Made by a program: the position numbers and the translations under genes. Under the pieces are notes generated by a model. The model was not told where the DNA came from. It ran no database searches and worked only from the letters and a program-made list of their open reading frames with translations. This document shows positions 11,189-35,734 of a stretch of 64,000 bases of DNA, in pieces; within the stretch, counting starts at the first letter, position 1, and every line of letters starts with the position of its first letter. This stretch comes from Macrostomum hystrix (taxonomy: Eukaryota; Platyhelminthes; Macrostomidae). The DNA lies in contig CATNEN010000037.1 of assembly GCA_950097015.1 (NCBI GenBank), positions 1,973,501 to 2,037,500 on the forward strand, written 5' to 3'.

Positions 11189-13627
11189 ATGCTCCAGTGC
11201 CTGTGGCGTGGTTGCCCTGTTGGTGGCGTGCACGCTGACCTGGCTAGTCACGTGATTGGACATGCAGCACAAATCGATTCTGGCAGCCTATCTTGCCATT
11301 GGCTGGGCTGCCAACGTGGCGAGAAACCATTTTCTTTTCGCTACCAGTTGCACCAGCATGTTGCCTTGCACGCCAATGAAGGCCAGTTTGCCTGTCAACA
11401 GTGTGGCAAGCGATTCAATACAGACACTTATCTGCGCCGGCACCTGGCCTCTCATCAACTGCCGGAGGAGCGTCGGCATGCCTGCGTTGTCTGCAGCAAA
11501 CGATTCGCCCACTCTGCTGACAAGAGTCGCTGCGAGCGCGGGCACCGAGGCCAGCTGCACAATTGTAGACACTGTGGCAAGGCCTTCAAGGACCCAAGCA
11601 ATTTGCGCAAGCATCGCAAGCGATGGCATAGCAACGAGTCTGCGCCTGACGGTAAATTGCCCTGCCATTTAGCCCTTCGTAATAGTGTGCTTTTATTAAA
11701 GTGCTGTCTATAACTAGCGGCATTTAGTTGCTGTGTAATTTGTTTCTTTTGATTCCCTCTGGTTAGCATGCACTACCTCCTAGATTCTCTCAGGACTAGA
11801 CCATTATTGTTAGCCGTCACTCTCCCAGACTATTCTTATGAGCCTGTCACTCTGTCTCTACAACACCATTATTGGTAGTCTGTGTCTCGCAGACCATTCT
11901 TGTTAGACTGTCACTCTCCCAGACCATTCTTGTTAGTCTGTCACTCTCCCAGACCATTCTTGTTAGACTGTCACTCTCCCAGACCATTCTTGTTAGCCGT
12001 CACTCTCCCAGACCATTCTTGTTAGACTGTCACTCTCCCTGACCATTCTTGTTAGCCGTCACTCTCCCAGACCATTCTTGTTAGCCGTCACTCTCCCAGA
12101 CCATTCTTGTTAGCCGTCACTCTCCCAGACCATTCTTGTTAGACTGTCACTCTCCCAGACCATTCTTGTTAGACTGTCACTCTCGCAGACTATTCTTGTT
12201 AGTCTGTCACTCTCCCAGACCATTCTTGTTAGACTGTCACTCTCCCAGACCATTCTTGTTAGCCGTCACTCTCCCAGACCATTCTTGTTAGTCTGTCACT
12301 CTCCCAGACCATTCTTGTTAGCCGTCACTCTCCCAGACCATTCTTGTTAGCCGTCACTCTCCCAGACCATTCTTGTTAGACTGTCACTCTCCCAGACCAT
12401 TCTTGTTAGACTGTCACTCTCCCAGACCATTCTTGTTAGACTGTCACTCTCGCAGACTATTCTTGTTAGTCTGTCACTCTCCCAGACCATTCTTGTTAGA
12501 CTGTCACTCTCCCAGACCATTCTTGTTAGACTGTCACTCTCGCAGACTATTCTTGTTAGTCTGTCACTCTCCCAGACCATTCTTGTTAGACTGTCACTCT
12601 CCCAGACCATTCTTGTTAGCCGTCACTCTCCCAGACCATTCTTGTTAGTCTGTCACTCTCCCAGACCATTATTGTTAGCCGTCACTCTCCCAGACCATTC
12701 TTGTTAGTCTGTCACTCTCGCAGACCATTCTTGTTAGACTGTCACTCTCCCAGACCATTCTTGTTAGCCGTCACTCTCCCAGACCATTCTTGTTAGTCTG
12801 TCACTCTCCCAGACCATTCTTGTTAGTCTGTCACTCTCCCAGACCATTCTTGTTAGTCTGTCACTCTCCCAGACCATTCTTGTTAGTCTGTCACTCTCCC
12901 AGACCATTCTTGTTAGTCTGTCACTCTCCCAGACCATTCTTGTTAGACTGTCACTCTCCCAGACCATTCTTGTTAGTCTGTCACTCTCCCAGACCATTCT
13001 TGTTAGCCGTCACTCTCCCAGACCATTCTTGTTAGCCGTCACTCTCCCAGACCATTCTTGTTAGCCTGTCAGACGGATTTTCATGGAATATTTAAAATCA
13101 CAGAATGCCCCTCTAGAATCTAAAAGCAACCTAATAACATCACAATTTCCTTAGATTCATTAACTGTCAAGCCGACTGGAACCATCCAGACAACGACGCC
13201 TTCAGTATCTTCGCCATCGCTGGGCCTAGACTCTATGGAGAAACCGTCTACAACTTCAGCGGAGGCCACAAATCTTCCGCCGCCTCCGCCGTTGCTTTCC
13301 GCGCCGCCCCAGACTGTTGTCTATTCATCCTGCGTATTGCCGCCAATATCTTCTTTTACTCTAAGCAAAGACGGCGCACTGGATCTAACACTCGGTGTGC
13401 CAATGGACAGCTTCTGTTGCCAACTAGCCGTTGATGGCACCTACCTGTCTGGCCATGACCGCAGTCAGGCAGTCTGCGGTGCTCTCGACCTCACCCAGTC
13501 TGCGCACCAGTTCGAGGCGGCTCTGTTCTGCAATTTTGATTCGGATCAATATTGTCCGGATCCGTTGGAGACTGGGCCAGGCAGGCCGGTGGATCTCAGC
13601 CTACCTAGGCTAGAATATTACTCTTGA
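11189..13627 (+). CDS. GLI/GLIS-type C2H2 zinc-finger transcription factor
   Basis: A two-exon gene, 11189-11651 and 13155-13627, about 311 residues. The donor is gacg|gtaaat and the acceptor tttccttag|at. The split Asp codon keeps the frame, and the second exon's frame is open back to the acceptor. Five fingers fill residues 4-150. Fingers 1 and 2 have the GLI-family C-x4-C form (CLWRGC, CHWLGC). Finger 3 is classical. Finger 4 (SADKSRCERGH) has Cys where the first His is expected. Finger 5 (DPSNLRKHRKRWH) is a typical GLI/GLIS last finger. The C-terminal half is Pro/Ser-rich with ALDLT, ALDLT and PVDLS motifs, like CtBP-binding sites. A nuclear DNA-binding regulator, perhaps a repressor. 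A TGA in frame just before the ATG supports this start. The exact subfamily (GLI, GLIS or ZIC) is open. Confidence 0.82.
11798..13072. repeat. 29/30-bp minisatellite filling the zinc-finger gene intron
   Basis: About 43 units such as gtcactctcccagaccattc followed by ttgttag and act, tct or cc; the endings give 30- and 29-bp versions. The array takes up most of intron 11652-13154. Every unit has a pyrimidine-rich stretch ending ttgttag, resembling a 3' splice site. Confidence 0.95.
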
Positions 13628-16600
13628 TATTGTAACTGTGTGTTTATATACCTGCGATTAATGCAGGATACTGTCTGATTTCATATATATTATGTTTTGT
13701 TGCTTATGTGTCAGACAAATTTAATTTGTCTTGGTTTTATTCTGTTTGGTAACTTAGGGGCATTATAAGTACACCATTTGCATGGTGGCCTACTCGTACT
13801 ATAACTATCTTTGCCGTTGCTGAAATAGCCATAGACTATTCCACAGTTCTGTACCCCTGTTAACAAGCTCGCGAGCGCAGCCCCTCGAAAATATATTCAA
13901 CTCTTTGCTTTCCCTTCTCCTTCTAGCTTTAAGAACTCAGTTGCGCAACTCAACACTTCTACACGACTGTCGCCTCTCTTGATTTTTTATTGCTTTTGTT
14001 ATTAGGAAGTTATCAACAATTGATTCGTTTGTTAAGATAGTTAAAAAAATTGTCATTCAGAAAGAAGTAAACAAAAGATGTTTTACTTTTATTGCTTTTT
14101 ATTGATAAACTGACATTATTCAGTAGGTAGAATATACATCGCGTCTATGTCAACGAGACCATATTCTACTGAGAGTAGTAGTATTGAAAGCATTGAGTAG
14201 TTAGTTTTTACACTACATACAATTATTTTTATATGAAAAGTGCTTCGCAGCATAAGCGTAAGCAAAACGGTTGCTATAGGTTACTAGAGAGTTGTGATGC
14301 TGTTTATGCATGTAGTTTCTAAAGACGGTTTTTATGATTAGACATATATGGTCGAATCCAATTATTACTGTGCCCTGTTTAGCACGTCCGTCTGGCTTCT
14401 TTTTTTCAGAGGCTTTTTCTCCGCTTTTGCTGAGATTTCTGTGGAACTGTGTCAATTAATTGGATTTAGTAGGGAATAAAGGTTAAATTGAGGTGTCACG
14501 CATACACTGCGTGTCAGTCGAGTTTTATAATCCCATTAGTTTAATTGCTTTCTTGTCTGACCTGCCGCGCTAGTCTCAGCCCCTTAGTCTCTAGAGCTTG
14601 ACGTATTAAGTTTTGTTCTGAGTTCGGAAGAAGTACGTCTGTCTGCACTCTGTTGTTATGACTATTCATAAATTATACCTTTGTATTACTTTTTTACTGA
14701 ACGAAAAACTGAGGCAAGTTAATCCCCGGCATTTTCAGGAAACAGTCTGTGGCTTATCGTTCTAAACAGCCTCGCACTTCACGGCCATAGAAAAATTTAT
14801 GGAAAAAAACCATAGACTTACAATTTAAACAATCCCCGAAAATAAATCCGGGGAATCGCATCCTTAAAACTTTTAGAATTAAAATCTATGTCCATAAACT
14901 TCTGGAAAACTACTTTAAATAGCGTGCTTAAATCGTAGAAGTACTTATATTATAATCACGTACCTGCACCGACAAAATGTACCATTAATTACTTCGTCTA
15001 AAGGTTATACACTTGAGTCACATTTTAGCTCACTAACTTTCTTACTTCACTAATAGTCTGGTATTGATCGATCTGAAGAGTGGAAAATATAAATTTACCA
15101 TCTTTCGCAACAAAACTGACACATACTAGTTAGTATAGAGCACTTGATATAGTACCATTCTAAGAAACTAGTTTGATTCAGTGACAAAATTTCCCCAGTC
15201 AAGTTCTGAAGAGGTTTCCAAGGACCACTCTGAGTAGGATGGGAAACTGCGTTTCTTAGAAAAAGTTTACGAGGCTGGTTTTCGCCGAGAAAGACATTTA
15301 TAACTTCATCGATCTTTGTAAAGTTTTATTAGTGAATAAGCCCTCCCCTTTGACTGAAAATGCATAATTGGGCTCCTGAAGCAATACAACCACTCGGAAA
15401 CTAGTTTTTTATTTTCTGACAAGTATCAAAATAAAAAAGTTATTAAATTTTCCACTAACCTTATGACTTATTTATAATTCGTGTCTGCAAATATAGACCC
15501 TGCTAATTTTATTTATTTTTGTATAGTAAAGAAAAAGGTATAAAGACCAACTTTCAGGAATAAAGCTTTGTAAAATGCAACATGTTACGTAAATTTCAGA
15601 TATTTAATCTTCAAAAGTAGAGCTTTAGATCTGCGACCAATAATTACAATTTTAAATTGAAAAACTGACGATTTCCTATCTCCGTAGTGAATTTTTCGGT
15701 GGAAACCAGCCTCTTAAATATATTCAAAGAAACGTAGTTCCCCGTACTTCTTCTCCTAGCGGTCCTTGGAGGTTTCGCTTGAAACTCAAGCCAAGGCAGT
15801 CTGCAGCTCCTGTCGATAATGAGTTCGGCAAACTGACACAGTGTTGCCGCCACCCCCATGGCCAGCTGCTGTCGGAGGATGTACCTAAGTTGTGCATGAC
15901 TGAGAAACTGAAACGTTTCAATGCAAGCAGCTATCTTCACAGAGTACTCTTTCCGCTCTGAGCCTTATCCCTTTATTCTCTTTGTCATCTTCAAAAGCTA
16001 ATCAGACGTCGCCGAGGAAATCAATATCCTCACTGACTTCCCTTTTGATTCATCATTCGGTTGCATGTCGAGTGGAAATTGTCCTCTGCAGCACGTCATG
16101 CCGTTTGCTTCATTTCGTTAATTTATCCATCTCGAGTGGCTGTTCATGTCGCAATGGCGCAGACGATGACGATGCAGTTAGGATGACTTCTAGGAACAGA
16201 AGCTACGAAATAGATTTCATTGAAATTCATCCTAATAGCCTGTAATTACACGTATTGCCCTACAATGTAACCCGCTTGGGCTTGCACTAATTTTTATAGA
16301 CAACATAAAAAAGTTTTTCCTGTTTAAGTATGTTTTATAATGATTGTTTAACTCCTACAATTTAGCAAAAGTCACTTATTACAGGAAGGTGACAGCACTA
16401 TAATAACCATTTTTAAAGCCAGATGGGTGGGTTTGGGCGGGTTTGATTGCTTAAGGGGATGGGACTGGGGTGCATGGGACATGACTGAAGTAGATTTTTT
16501 GACATTGCATTGCATTGTGTGCATTGCAGCCATACAAGCAGATGGACAGTTTCAACAGCCATTTTAGACTTCTCGACGAGGCTCATATAGCTCATATAAG

Positions 16601-17060
16601 CTGTTTTACAAGTGCAAAGGCGATCTGTGCGTGGGCAACTGAAAACACACTCGCCTCTGACTGCCTGGGACTGGGACATCCTTCGACTGCAACCGTCCCT
16701 CGCGCCCTGTTCCCCTAGCTAAAGCACATCCAGACTCAGAGCTCAGACCAGCGCTGTTGTGATCAGTGTACGGCAGCTGAGTGAGGGGAGCCGAAACTGG
16801 GTCCCCGCCACTGAGTACTCGAGCCTCTGCCCCCTCGCCTGTGTTGGGAAGAGTTTGTAGGGTGGGGAAGGCGAAGAAGAAGCAGCGGGATAGGAAAGAG
16901 AGACGGAAGATCAGGCCAGTTCGGAATGGAGGCGACGGCGCTGGCTGTCGCTAGGAGCAACGGATGGGGGGAGATCTATCTCGTTGGAGAAGGATATGGC
17001 AAAGATTTAGAAGGGCGATGCGCTTCGTCCTAGCTCGCCTATCTCCTTGCTAGCAGCTTC
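13628..17060. other. intergenic region, no confirmed gene
   Basis: Covers the zinc-finger 3' region and the RGS upstream region. One exon-like, GC-richer island lies at about 15,740-15,960. Its + frame includes EDVPKLCMTEKLKRFNA and its minus frame is also open; neither can be assigned. From about 16,400 the DNA becomes GC-richer toward the RGS start, as expected of a promoter/5'-UTR region. No RNA gene was seen. Confidence 0.45.
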
Positions 17061-17142
17061 TTTTTTTCACTCCAGCAGAAGACGACTGAGAAAAGTTCGG
17101 GCAGTGTCCGTGGCTGCAGTTGGTCGGTACCAATCCTAAGCT

Positions 17143-17223
17143 ATGACGCTGGTGAACTGTGCATCCGACGCAAGCGAGGACGAAGATGGACAGCAGGCTA
17201 CTGAGCAGCAGCAACAGCAACCG

Positions 17224-17255
<32 letters not shown>

Positions 17256-19023
17256 TCAGCAACAGATCGGTGGTAACTCTGCCCTGGACAACTGGCGCCA
17301 CACTTACGTGGTTACCAAGCTCGAAGCCATGGTACAGGCGATGCAACACCCGCAGACCGGGGTAACTTTTCGGGCCCAAAAAGCCTTCCTCACCTCCGTG
17401 CCAGCTGCCGTTGCCGGCAGCGATCTGATCGCCTGGGTGCGGCAGTTCACTGGAGCCGAGGAACCGACCGAAGCCAATCACATAGCCAGCCTGCTGTCCA
17501 TCTATGGCTATGTTTATCCGCTGAGCGATGATTATTCGTTGGCGGTAAGGGATGATCCGTCATGTTTGTACCGTTTTCAGTCGCCTTACTACTGGTTGTC
17601 GATTTCCGGCCGGCCGGACAACCTGGACTACGCCATCTATCTCGTGAAGCGAATGATTCGCAGCAAGCAGAAGCCTGGGTTTGAAGACTTTGAAAAGCTG
17701 GCTCTGTCCAAGCTGCAGAAGCTGCTAGCCGACCGTTGGCAGTTTATCGCTCTGCAGGCCGAGGAGGAGCTGAAGCTGCTGCGGGAACGCAAGAAGAACG
17801 ACCGGATGGTGCTAGAGATGCAGGAACAGGCTTACTGGCGGGTGCACCGGCCGCCACCTGGCTACATCAACTCGGTCGATCACCCAGTGGCGCGACACTT
17901 CAGCATCACCCAGGTACAGAACCGGCTGGCCAAGCAGCATCGACGTCGTCAGCACAAGGCGTCCTTAGCCAGCAGTCAGAATGCGCATCACAAATCAGGC
18001 GAGACCATTGTTGCGTGCTACGAGATCTCCAAGGCCTTCGATTGGTTCCTGCACACTCGCCCCACGGCGGCGGGTGCCGTAGGCGGCGCGGCTACGACGC
18101 AGCCTCCAACGAACGGCAGCAACTCGGCAGGCGGTGGCGCTGGCGGTGCTGGCCCAGCTGCTGACGCGTCTTTCAGTGAGGCTGAGCACGCTTGTGGCCC
18201 GTCGGCTGAGAGTGCCGCCCTGGCGGCCGGTCAGTCACCATGGCTCGGTGACGACGTAGCCGCGTTTCAAAACAGCCTGGGCACCGGCGAGAGCGGCCTG
18301 ACGCCCAAGCAGGTGAAAATGTGGTCCGCGTACTTCGACTTTCTACTTCGTGACGCGGCTGGTAGAGAGTACTTCAAACAGTTTCTGAACAAGGAGTTCA
18401 GCTCGGAGAATCTTCGCTTCTATCTGGCAGTGCAGGACTACAAGTTCGGACCAAGTCAGCAACTGCGGACGCGCATGACTCAGATTTTTGACGAGTTTCT
18501 GGCCTCGGGTGCTCCATCTGAGATCAACATAGACTCAAAGACCATGACTATGACGCAGAAGGGCATGCAGTCCCCAACACGATTCACGTTTGAAGAAGCG
18601 CAGGAGCACATCTACCTGTTGATGAAAAAGGACAGCTATCAAAGATTTCTTCGCTCCGAAGACTACAAATCGCTGCTGCAGTCAACAATTGATCGGCATG
18701 CTATGAAGAAGCGCGGCGCCCTGTTCAACTTTGGCAAGAAAGCTCCGCAGCCGACGCCATCAGCTGCGGCTCAGCCGGCAGCGGCGGTGACACAACGAGT
18801 CAAGGTGGAAGCCCAGGGCAGCCTGGAGGCGTCAACCTCGTCTGGTGCTCGGATAGCCAAGGCCAGGCCGGTGGAACAGGCTGGACCCAGCGGCTGCGAC
18901 CCGGGCGCCATCGGTAGGTCGAACGGAGACGAAGTGGCGCCGTGGGAGACCTCCGAGTCGTCAGCACCGCCGCCGGAGAGAAAACCAGACTCGTCGACTG
19001 TCACTCCTTGGGAGGACAACTGA
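17143..19023 (+). CDS. R7-family regulator of G-protein signalling (RGS6/7/9/11-like)
   Basis: A 626-residue single-exon frame. RGS proteins of this family bind G-beta-5 and speed GTP hydrolysis by G-alpha i/o at the inner membrane of neurons. Residues 18-41 are a CAG/CAA-encoded poly-Gln tract. About 52-150 form a DEP domain (LEAMVQ...GVTFRAQKAF, DLIAWV). The region after the DEP domain (NLDYAIYLVKR, about 150-255) fits the R7 homology helix segment. The GGL part (about 255-370) is weakly conserved, interrupted by Gly/Ala/Ser-rich sequence, and ends with SPWLGDD in place of the usual NPW-I. The RGS box at 395-515 is canonical (YFKQFLNKEFSSENLRFYLA, QEHIYLLMKKDSYQRFLRS). The tail repeats a PWE motif. 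There are no introns although vertebrate and nematode homologues have many. A pyrimidine-AG at 17059-17078 precedes the ATG by about 65 nt. Confidence 0.92.
17200..17263 (+). repeat. CAG/CAA repeat encoding poly-glutamine
   Basis: A run of cag and caa codons in the RGS N-terminus, encoding about 20 Gln broken by one Pro and one His. The mixed codons suggest a fairly stable tract. Confidence 0.9.
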
Positions 19024-20149
19024 GACAGATTGAGACTGTTTTGTAGATGTCTGAGTTGGTGTTTTCTTAATAGCTTATAAACTTGGCAGACAAAGTGACC
19101 GTCATATGCTAGAAATATGCTCATACATATGTATATCCCTTGAGACTTTATTAGCAGACAATGAGTAATTTCGCACTTTATTTTCAAAGTAAAGAATCTC
19201 TCCCTATGCATGCTCTGTACCCTTGCAGATGGCATGCACGTCTATATAGAATCTTGCTTGCGCTATACTTTGCTAATCTGTAGATTCCTTTTTACATTGA
19301 ACTGTTTATCTATAATGCTTATCCAACAATATCCAACACACGGAAGCAGATCAACAGATTATTTTTTTAATTTGCGCATTACGCTATTTAACAAACGATT
19401 CTGGTTCTCCGAAGCGCAATCGTTAGCACATTTGTCTAACATGCATGAAAATATAACATTTATTATGAACAGTGTGTAATAGCTTATCAATTTTATATAC
19501 AATGACTCATCATTAAGGAGTTTGAGGCATAGCGCTTAACATAAGTAGGAGACGCTGTTGCTCTGCGATGGCCGGCAAATAGTCTGAGATCTGTGGTTGA
19601 ATTATATATTGCTACTGCAAGGCTTGTCTAGTAGCAATCGCAACTTGTATTACTTGAGGTATTCAGATCCAATTACTCTAAAGCTGGCATGGACGCTACT
19701 GTTTCTGCTAAATGAATTTACGAATGTGAACTTCGTAAAATATATAAATTTTGTCTTCATAAAAGCACAGGGTCAATTATTCCACTTTTACATATGTATA
19801 TATTGGCCCTATATTTTCATTAATACTACTCGTATCTCTTGACCATCTATTGTTCTACAGAAGAGGCACACTATCTCTTAATGTATGCATGCAACATGTA
19901 CTTAAATAATTTGTGCAATTAAACTGCCTCTTCACCTGCCGTTCATTTCAGTTTCAATAAGCGAGTCGCAATTGCGAATGTCGCCAGCAATTGTTTTGCT
20001 TTGAAATGGTACGTTAGATAGCTGTTATCAACATCCAAATGACATGTCAAATATAATCAGGATTGCTGATTATATACTATTGCGAGCTTACAGCACGGTA
20101 TAAAAATAGTCCGGCTGCGTGATATTTAACGGTACGTCGATTAGAGATA
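19024..20149. other. RGS 3' region and intergenic DNA
   Basis: AT-rich. The short frames in 19210-19842 match nothing. No AATAAA stands close to the RGS stop. Confidence 0.4.
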
Positions 20150-20735
20150 CGAGGGGCATTCAATAAGTTTCCGGATGCACAGAAATGAAAAGCGTCAGAG
20201 GGAAGATAAATGTCAGGCCTTTTCGAAGACTCTCCAGCAGCTTCAATGCACTTTCTCATCCTTTCAAACCAAGTAGCAAAGCAGACAGCCCACTCTGACT
20301 GAGGGATGTCAAACAGGTGACTTTGGAAGGCCTCGACGGCCTGTTCCGGCGATGCAAATCGGACTCCCTTGAGCAGGCGCTTGACTTGTGGGAACACAAA
20401 GAAGTCACACGGTGCCAAGTCGGGGCTGTAGGGTGGGTGCTGAAGCAGTTGGACGCGATTCTGCTCCATGAACTCCACAGTTAGTCGCGCAGTGTGGGCC
20501 GGGGCGTTGTCCTGGTGGAGCAGCAACCCGCGATGGCGAGTCCTTGGGCGCTTCTCAGCGATGGATTGCAGCACCTGGGGCATATACACTCGGTTACATA
20601 CCAGCCCGCAGTCACCGTCCGCTGTGTTACCAGCGGAATCATGGCTACGGGACCGCTGCGAGCCACAAAAACAGCCACCATCTGCTTGGCGACGCTTCGC
20701 GACCGCACCAGCTTTGAAGGTGGCGGGCTGCCAAT
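20150..20735 (-). pseudogene. 5'-truncated, frameshifted mariner transposase copy
   Basis: The minus-strand sequence encodes the C-terminal two thirds of a Tc1/mariner transposase. One frame has KQMVAVFVARSGPV (near 20,690-20,650) and the next has HQDNAPAHTA and YSPDLAPCDFF, the second and third catalytic Asp regions (DD34D layout). A frameshift near 20,585 separates the two frames. The helix-turn-helix half and the first Asp are gone. The 3' terminus keeps an inverted-repeat end, CGAGGGGCATTCAATAAG from 20150, next to a TA at 20148-20149. No matching left terminus was found, so the copy is 5'-truncated. The transposase stop is also lost; the frame runs through the terminus to 20077. Confidence 0.85.
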
Positions 20736-22590
20736 GAATGGACTGAAAATGTCTCTAAAATTATTTTTTTTAAATCATTTTTGCTAGAACTTTCGAAGCG
20801 CTGAATTGAATGCAATATGATACCAATCAAAGTATTGCTAGATTTGGTTGTAGAATGAAGAACTAAACATTTTTAGAATTATGATCAGGCTGCATATTTT
20901 ATTTTACTGCAAGACTTAATTGCGTTCAGAACAAAAAATCACACAATCTTCATGCTATTTTTAACAATGAAATGCGAGTATACTATCGTACAGTACTCGT
21001 ACTATGAATGTATTTGCCAATTATTTTGAGCCCCAGAACAAAGTTTTTTGCATAAAAATAATATACGCTCCTCCGCACGGTACACAGTGGCCTAAATGAC
21101 AAATGAGCAGCGTCAAATCACGTGTTTGAAAGCGAAATCCTCCGGCACTATGTCTCGTACAATACGTCTGATTGAGTTCGACCGCATATCATCAGAAAGT
21201 GCAGTCGAAATAGTATAGCGCGCTGATTGACCCGCTCGCGCCTGCCCAGTCCCCTGCTGAATCCGCAAGCCGCATATATATGCATCACATTAAATAGAGA
21301 TGTCCTTCGTTGTTGGCATATATTTGTGCAGGGTGCATGGTCTCCACAACCATCTGACTAAGATGTAACCTGCAGGCGCTGTCTTTCAGGATCACGCAGA
21401 TAGAGCAGGACGTGCACGTGCACACACGAGCTGCCGAGGTAGCTAGGCCACGCTTTGCCGCGTAGTCTCGGCTGTCTCGCTAGGTCGTCGCCCTCATCTT
21501 GCTAAAGTCCGCGCAGGAGGCAAAAGTGATGGCAATTTGGAAGCAGATTTCTGATCGACCGTCGGTGTCTCGCAGTCGAATCTCACGTCACGTCATTGTT
21601 AGAAAATTAATTGTTACCGTATTTTTCGTTAATAATGCTGCCAAATTTTGCTGCCACCGCTTCCAGGATGTGTAGCTCTTGGGTCCCTGCGTTCGTCCGC
21701 GAGGATATAGCAGCTGCAGCATGGGTGATAGGGCGAATGTGTGCATTGCCGGAAGACAGTACCGGCGGACCGGCCCGCTGTGACTACCAGACTGTGAAAT
21801 CTGGTATCAAAAGTGCATCTCTACGCGACACGCCGAGAATGTGCACACGAATTCAATGCATGTAAATTAATATCGACTTATTTGTGTATATATTGATATA
21901 AATTACGCATTTTGCCTTGCAAGTTAATATTGCTGCACTTACATATAAATACTTTGATTTCGAATTTGCAGGTCAGGCAGTGGAGCCCATATCATACGCA
22001 GTTATCAATGCACATGTGCGCAGTACATGCAAGATGTTATATTATGTAAATGCATATGTAATGCTTCGACGTTTAGTTCAGTAAAAACAGGAATCCACGG
22101 AGCTAGTTTTCCCTGATTGCAGGCATATAGCATAATTAAATCCCACAGGACATTTCACCCGCAGAAAGTATAGTAGCCAGTAGGAGTGAGTAGTCAATCC
22201 TAGTGGTCCTTAAACTTAATTAAACGATCGAATTTGCTCACGAGTTAGTGCATTGTTCGTTAGCTTTTTAAAGATCGTCAACCTTATTATGCATTTACAA
22301 CATACAACTGGCATATATAAGTTCGTAACGGACCTAATGGTGCAAAATATTTGCCAAAAGCAAAGTAAAAACTTAAAGTTTTAAAGTTCACAATTAAATG
22401 ACTACTAATCTAAATAGTTGTAAAAAAATATTTTTTTTGTTTTAAACTTTGTTTTACAGTGCTATCGCCCATATTTAAAATCGCATTGTAACCAATCGCG
22501 CTATTATGTCAAGTGCAGGGTAGTCGTTTTTGTCTGGTGTGCCTGCTGTGCCAACGTCGCAATACCTTTCAATTTAAGGAAATCATTATC
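20736..22590. other. intergenic DNA upstream of MCM6
   Basis: No domain-bearing frame. A GC-richer stretch at 21,100-21,600 (acgtgcac, cgctcgcgcc) could be promoter or degenerate repeat. Nothing specific can be named. Confidence 0.4.
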
Positions 22591-34651
<12,061 letters not shown>

Positions 34652-35114
34652 TTGGCATCTTAATATTGTAATTTTTTATAAAGTTATATCTATATTTTGT
34701 TCCTGCTATTTTACCCCAAACGGTTGCACTTTTATAACCTTAAATAATCAAGCCAAAACAATGAAGTCTATTGGTAATTTGATACACTCTTTCGAAGTTC
34801 GCCAATGCGAATTGCATGCTCTCACTGAATTGTTTAGTTTCAAATTTCGAATCACTAAACCAGTATAAATCAGCACTTTATATGTTATGTTTAATCGTGT
34901 TTTTCTCATTTGTTTTTTTTCATTGTCTTTTTAAACCCACTGGAGTTTTACTACACCCCTGCGCAACAGAAGGTCTGGCCAGTCCAATACATGCATTTCC
35001 TATGTCACCTTTGTGTGACCTGTAATAATTAACTGCTGTTTATGAATACTTTTAGTACTGTCACATGGAAAATGTTTATGAGTAACACTGACAGGTTATT
35101 AAGATGATCATATC

Positions 35115-35120
35115 AATAAA
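35115..35120 (+). promoter_or_regulatory. candidate MCM6 polyadenylation signal
   Basis: AATAAA 464 nt after the MCM6 stop; no earlier AATAAA was seen in the 3' region. Confidence 0.45.
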
Positions 35121-35734
35121 ATCATTTGAACTATGCCGATTGAATAGATTACAAGGACGAAGTATTGACAGACCGGCTTTTCCTTTCCTTTGTTTGTCGC
35201 AGTAATGACGCATTTGTTTTACACCTTATAAAAGCAATTAAATTTATTTAACAACAGGCATTTGTGCTCGTCCGAAAACCGCAGTTTTCTACTGATTTTA
35301 ACAAAGTTATATCGGCTGAAATACTTTTTTCCTATAAATAGACGGGTCTATTTTTTTACATCTACAATTTATATTCGTGTATGAAAGCCATATTATCCAT
35401 GCAAAGTTTTGTGCTAATAGTTTCTCTTTAAACTTCCACCTCGTGCCGCACAGGAAAATAACAATGTGTCAAATTGTAAAGACAAAATCATTGTCGTATC
35501 TTTACGTTAACTAGTTGCGACTTCTGTGTTTTTATTTTATTTTTAAATGGTTGTATTAATAGGTATATTTAACAAATTAGTCTTCCCTAAAGCTACAATT
35601 ACCTTGACTAATCCTTGCGTACACTACCTGCCCTGCTTCTTTTGGAGTAAGGGTGTACACCACAGCCTCTTGAATCCTTCATCATTCTACCGCAATCTTC
35701 TCAAATTTACCAACATTTGAGAACACCGATCCTT

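Noticed and set aside
11288..11769. Minus-strand frames opposite the zinc fingers
   Set aside because: Antisense shadows of a clear C2H2 coding exon.
12347..13035. MVWESD- and CHSPRPFLL-repeat peptides
   Set aside because: Both strands of the 30-bp array inside the zinc-finger intron; the period is a multiple of 3, so frames stay open.
19210..19842. Possible small genes after RGS
   Set aside because: Short AT-rich frames without domains or conserved start context.
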